From positions 62,001 to 126,000 of the forward strand of contig NZ_AGJJ02000003.1 in assembly GCF_000243415.2 (NCBI RefSeq): a stretch of 64,000 nt of DNA, written 5' to 3'. Made by a program: the position numbers and the translations under genes. Under the pieces are notes generated by a model, which was given only the letters and a program-made list of their open reading frames with translations, made no database searches and was not told the origin of the DNA. This DNA comes from Mycolicibacterium tusciae JS617. GTDB lineage: Bacteria; Actinomycetota; Actinomycetes; Mycobacteriales; Mycobacteriaceae. Every line of letters starts with the position of its first letter. Position 1 is the first letter of the stretch. Shown piece after piece: positions 61,841-64,000 of the stretch.

Positions 61841-62491
61841 TGAAAGATTCCGTTCGCTTACATCGTGCGCTCCGAGAAGTAATAGCGATCCGGGTTACAC
61901 GCAATCTCTTGCTGACCTTCTTGCCGGCCGGATTCGCTGTGAGGTGGTCGAGGGTGATGAACGAGTGGCGGACGGGCTGCGGAGTCGGACCGTCCGCTGG
62001 CGGTCGTCATCAAATGATGACGGCGCACAGCCGGTAGGCGAGTAACCGGAGCCAGCAGCCCTGCACCCGGGCCGATAGTCTGGTCGACGGTCACTGGGGC
62101 CGACTCACCGACGGGGCGGTCGACCTGATGAATGACCGAGTTGCCCGTCTCCGAGCGACTTTCGTGGAGATGTGGCAGCGTTTGAGTAGCCGGCGGCCGG
62201 GCATCTCTCGCTGGCTATGATTGACAGTGGCTTGTGAAGTCTCGGAAGCGAGATCCGGCTAGCGGTGTGGAGTTATGAATACTGCTGAATACTCGATGCC
62301 GTACGGGAGAACCTCCTCATCGAAGGCCTCCAGGATTGCTTCAACTTGGGAAACGTGCCTAGAGCGCGCGGATGTAGCTGATCTCGGGCAGCGGCACCAC
62401 CGCCCCGACTGCGGCGGTGTTGGTCACGATCATCGCCTTCTCTTGTAGATCCGCAGCGTCATTCCGGGACCCGTACCGGTGGCTGGGGGTA
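61841..62491. other. Intergenic region without a supported gene
   Basis: About 650 bases between the sigma operon and the next minus-strand gene. The part near 61,841-61,920 presumably holds the sigma-operon promoter. No open frame has a ribosome site or domain. Confidence 0.4.
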
Positions 62492-62806
62492 TCAGTCGTT
62501 TGCCAAAACAGAGTCCCATCGTTGGGGATCGCTTGCGAGCGAATAGTTGGCGCGGGCAGCGATTGACGCTTCCCGCGTGGGGTCGCGCATGAGCAGTTTG
62601 TCGCTGCTGCTGATCAGGCGGTCGTGCAAATCGGAGACGTCTCCCATACGGATCCCGCGTGTGCCGTCGGGACCCAGTCGTCGGGCCGCAAGGACGGGTT
62701 TCGCTACCGCCCATGTTTTGATTTCGGCTTCGATCGCGTTGTAGTTCTGGGCGGTCGATTCCTGATGTGACTCACGTGGCGTGAGCTTCAGCTGGATAAG
62801 TGTCAC
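62492..62806 (-). CDS. Hypothetical protein, 104 aa
   Basis: GTG 62806, weak ribosome site. Mostly helical product (SHQESTAQNYNAIEAEIKTW; LHDRLISSSDKLLMRDPTRE) without Cys or membrane spans. Codon use is less GC-biased than in the conjugation genes. It follows the gene at 62891-64000 on the same strand after 84 bases. Family unknown. Confidence 0.45.
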   Translation of the reverse strand: MTLIQLKLTPRESHQESTAQNYNAIEAEIKTWAVAKPVLAARRLGPDGTRGIRMGDVSDLHDRLISSSDKLLMRDPTREASIAARANYSLASDPQRWDSVLAND

Positions 62807-62890
62807 CAGATCAGTCAGGTCGGCACGCCCGTAGCTGGCCGCACAACCGGCGGTGCCTATTCGGAGGGCAGATCCGCTCTCCGGAAACCT

Positions 62891-64000
62891 TCAAGGTGGA
62901 CGCCAGGTCAGGGGACCCCTGGGCCGCAATGTATTTGTGGTCATCATCCACTCGTATGCGCCGTAGAACGCCTCGCCATACTCGTCATCGATGACGATTC
63001 GCCTTGCCGGCCAGCTGTCGTGCTCGTCGTCGGGAAGCGTGAACGTCCCAGCCGCGTAGCGCATGTCGCCGCCGGTGAACAGTTCCCAATATCGTGCAGT
63101 GACGGCTCGCACGGGTTCGCCGCGTCTATTGCGGGCGTGAACACCCACGTGGATAAGAGCGTTCCACAGCCGCCTTTTGTCGTCGGCGATGACACGCCGT
63201 TGTTGGTAGTCGATCGGCGGGGGACAGCGGCGTAATTGTTCCTTCAGCTCGGTGAGTGCGGCGAGGGCATCAGGCCAGAGACCAGCCCGGACGACCTGTC
63301 GCCAATACTGCGTCACCGGCACGGCGATGCCCTTCGGCAGCCCCAAGTCCAACGCGACGATCGACCACGGCCTCGTATCCCCAATCTTTACGAGCGCCAT
63401 GGCTTGTGCAGCCGCGGGCAGCAAGCTGTTCTGAGCGGCTTCACCCCACACGGTTGCCGGCCACAGAACCTGCGGAACGCGCGCACGGTCCAGGTCCGCG
63501 ACCCCGGGCTCGTGCTCAGGAAGGCGAAACCAGGTGCGGTCGTCGTTCTCGCGGAGGGGGTACCGAGGATGGACGTGGCCGCACTCGAAGGTGAGTTGCG
63601 CGGCTGGGCTCAGCGTGGGACGAACGGCGCCCAGCCGGATCGCCGCGAGGAGAGGATTGCGCTTTCGGCGCAGCAGCACGTTATCGGGACCCACAGGAGT
63701 CACCGGTCCGGCAGGATTGAGCAGGCCAACGCCGTCGGCGCGTTTCGCCGCTGCCGTCGTCGAAGGCGAGCCCAGCACTACGCCAGCCTTGCGTAGCGCT
63801 TGCACCAGCGATGGGCGATGGAAACTGTCTTCGAAAAGACTGACGACTCTTATCGATTCGTCGACGAGTTGGCAGAGAGCGTCGAAGGCGATCGTCGTGG
63901 TCACCTCGACGCCGGTGAGCCGGAGCAACCCGTCGGGGTCATGGACGTACTGCTGCCACAGTTGGTAGGCAAGCGCGTGAGCCTGCACCGCTTCGCTGTC
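62891..64000 (-). CDS. Partial hypothetical protein, at least 369 aa
   Basis: The frame is open to the window edge; a GTG at 63988 is possible, but the frame continues beyond. Readable features: LTGVEVTTTIAFDALCQLVD, HRPSLVQALRKAGVVLG, a Cys/His spot LTFECGHVHPRYPLREND, WRQVVRAGLWPDALAALTEL, and an acidic C-terminus YGEAFYGAYEWMM. The mixture of helix and short strands suggests a multi-domain nucleic-acid-related or phage-like protein, but I do not recognise the family. Confidence 0.55.
   Translation of the reverse strand, partial: DSEAVQAHALAYQLWQQYVHDPDGLLRLTGVEVTTTIAFDALCQLVDESIRVVSLFEDSFHRPSLVQALRKAGVVLGSPSTTAAAKRADGVGLLNPAGPVTPVGPDNVLLRRKRNPLLAAIRLGAVRPTLSPAAQLTFECGHVHPRYPLRENDDRTWFRLPEHEPGVADLDRARVPQVLWPATVWGEAAQNSLLPAAAQAMALVKIGDTRPWSIVALDLGLPKGIAVPVTQYWRQVVRAGLWPDALAALTELKEQLRRCPPPIDYQQRRVIADDKRRLWNALIHVGVHARNRRGEPVRAVTARYWELFTGGDMRYAAGTFTLPDDEHDSWPARRIVIDDEYGEAFYGAYEWMMTTNTLRPRGPLTWRPP

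Noticed and set aside
1..64000. tRNA genes, replication origin, relaxase, attachment site
   Set aside because: I looked for them because of the conjugation and island character but saw no supportable example.

Overview
The window is high-GC actinobacterial DNA and most likely comes from a Mycobacterium/Mycolicibacterium. The evidence is a remnant of an Mce protein, an Emb-type arabinosyltransferase, a mycothiol-type DinB protein, an F420-type (Ddn-like) reductase, a DhmA-type haloalkane dehalogenase and small secreted proteins of a mycobacterial type. It is a mosaic: one long intact conjugation operon, then about 45 kb of accessory DNA broken up by insertion sequences, deletions and frameshifts. 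The dense transposon debris suggests a plasmid or a genomic island. No replication gene, relaxase or tRNA attachment site is visible.

1-17.9 kb: a minus-strand, tightly coupled (ATGA/GTGA overlaps) type IV secretion operon. Its order matches the tcp loci of Gram-positive conjugative plasmids: TcpC-like, small two-helix membrane protein, TcpE-like, VirB4/TcpF ATPase, peptidoglycan hydrolase, VirB6/TcpH channel, two more wall-hydrolase-type proteins, membrane proteins and an FtsK/TcpA-type coupling ATPase. Small hypothetical proteins, a BTAD-type regulator and, at the window edge, the N-terminal part of a protein resembling ESX (type VII) substrates follow. A predicted promoter and a perfect 18-bp palindrome lie upstream of the first gene.

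17.9-24.5 kb: an IS256-family element whose transposase is split by a 3.75-kb transposon encoding two tyrosine recombinases. Next to it are an IS1380 end remnant and a decayed mercury-resistance cluster (merR-like, thioredoxin-like, merB remnant).

24.5-54.1 kb: accessory genes for redox and xenobiotic metabolism. Six palindromes of identical design (TGTACY-N4-RGTACA) lie just upstream of start codons: at a peroxiredoxin/TetR divergent pair, a quinone oxidoreductase-AhpD-like pair, an Asp-nucleophile hydrolase, two PF13911-type redoxins (the second in an operon with tetR and dhmA), and a redoxin-GAF fusion. I read this as one TetR-controlled regulon for thiol redox defence and dehalogenation. 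Between these lie CGNR, DinB, flavin/F420, MpaB, SDR and MetQI(N) genes, a YncE-like lipoprotein with an Emb-like protein, and many frameshifted or truncated genes.

54.1-58.6 kb: an insertion-sequence graveyard (IS1380, IS30, IS3, IS1182 fragments) with a secreted-protein gene and TetR debris. 58.6-61.8 kb: an intact coupled operon for an ECF sigma factor, a membrane-anchored Rieske protein, a cupredoxin lipoprotein, a Tat-type metallophosphoesterase and a membrane protein. 62.5-64 kb: two unrecognised genes, the last running off the edge.
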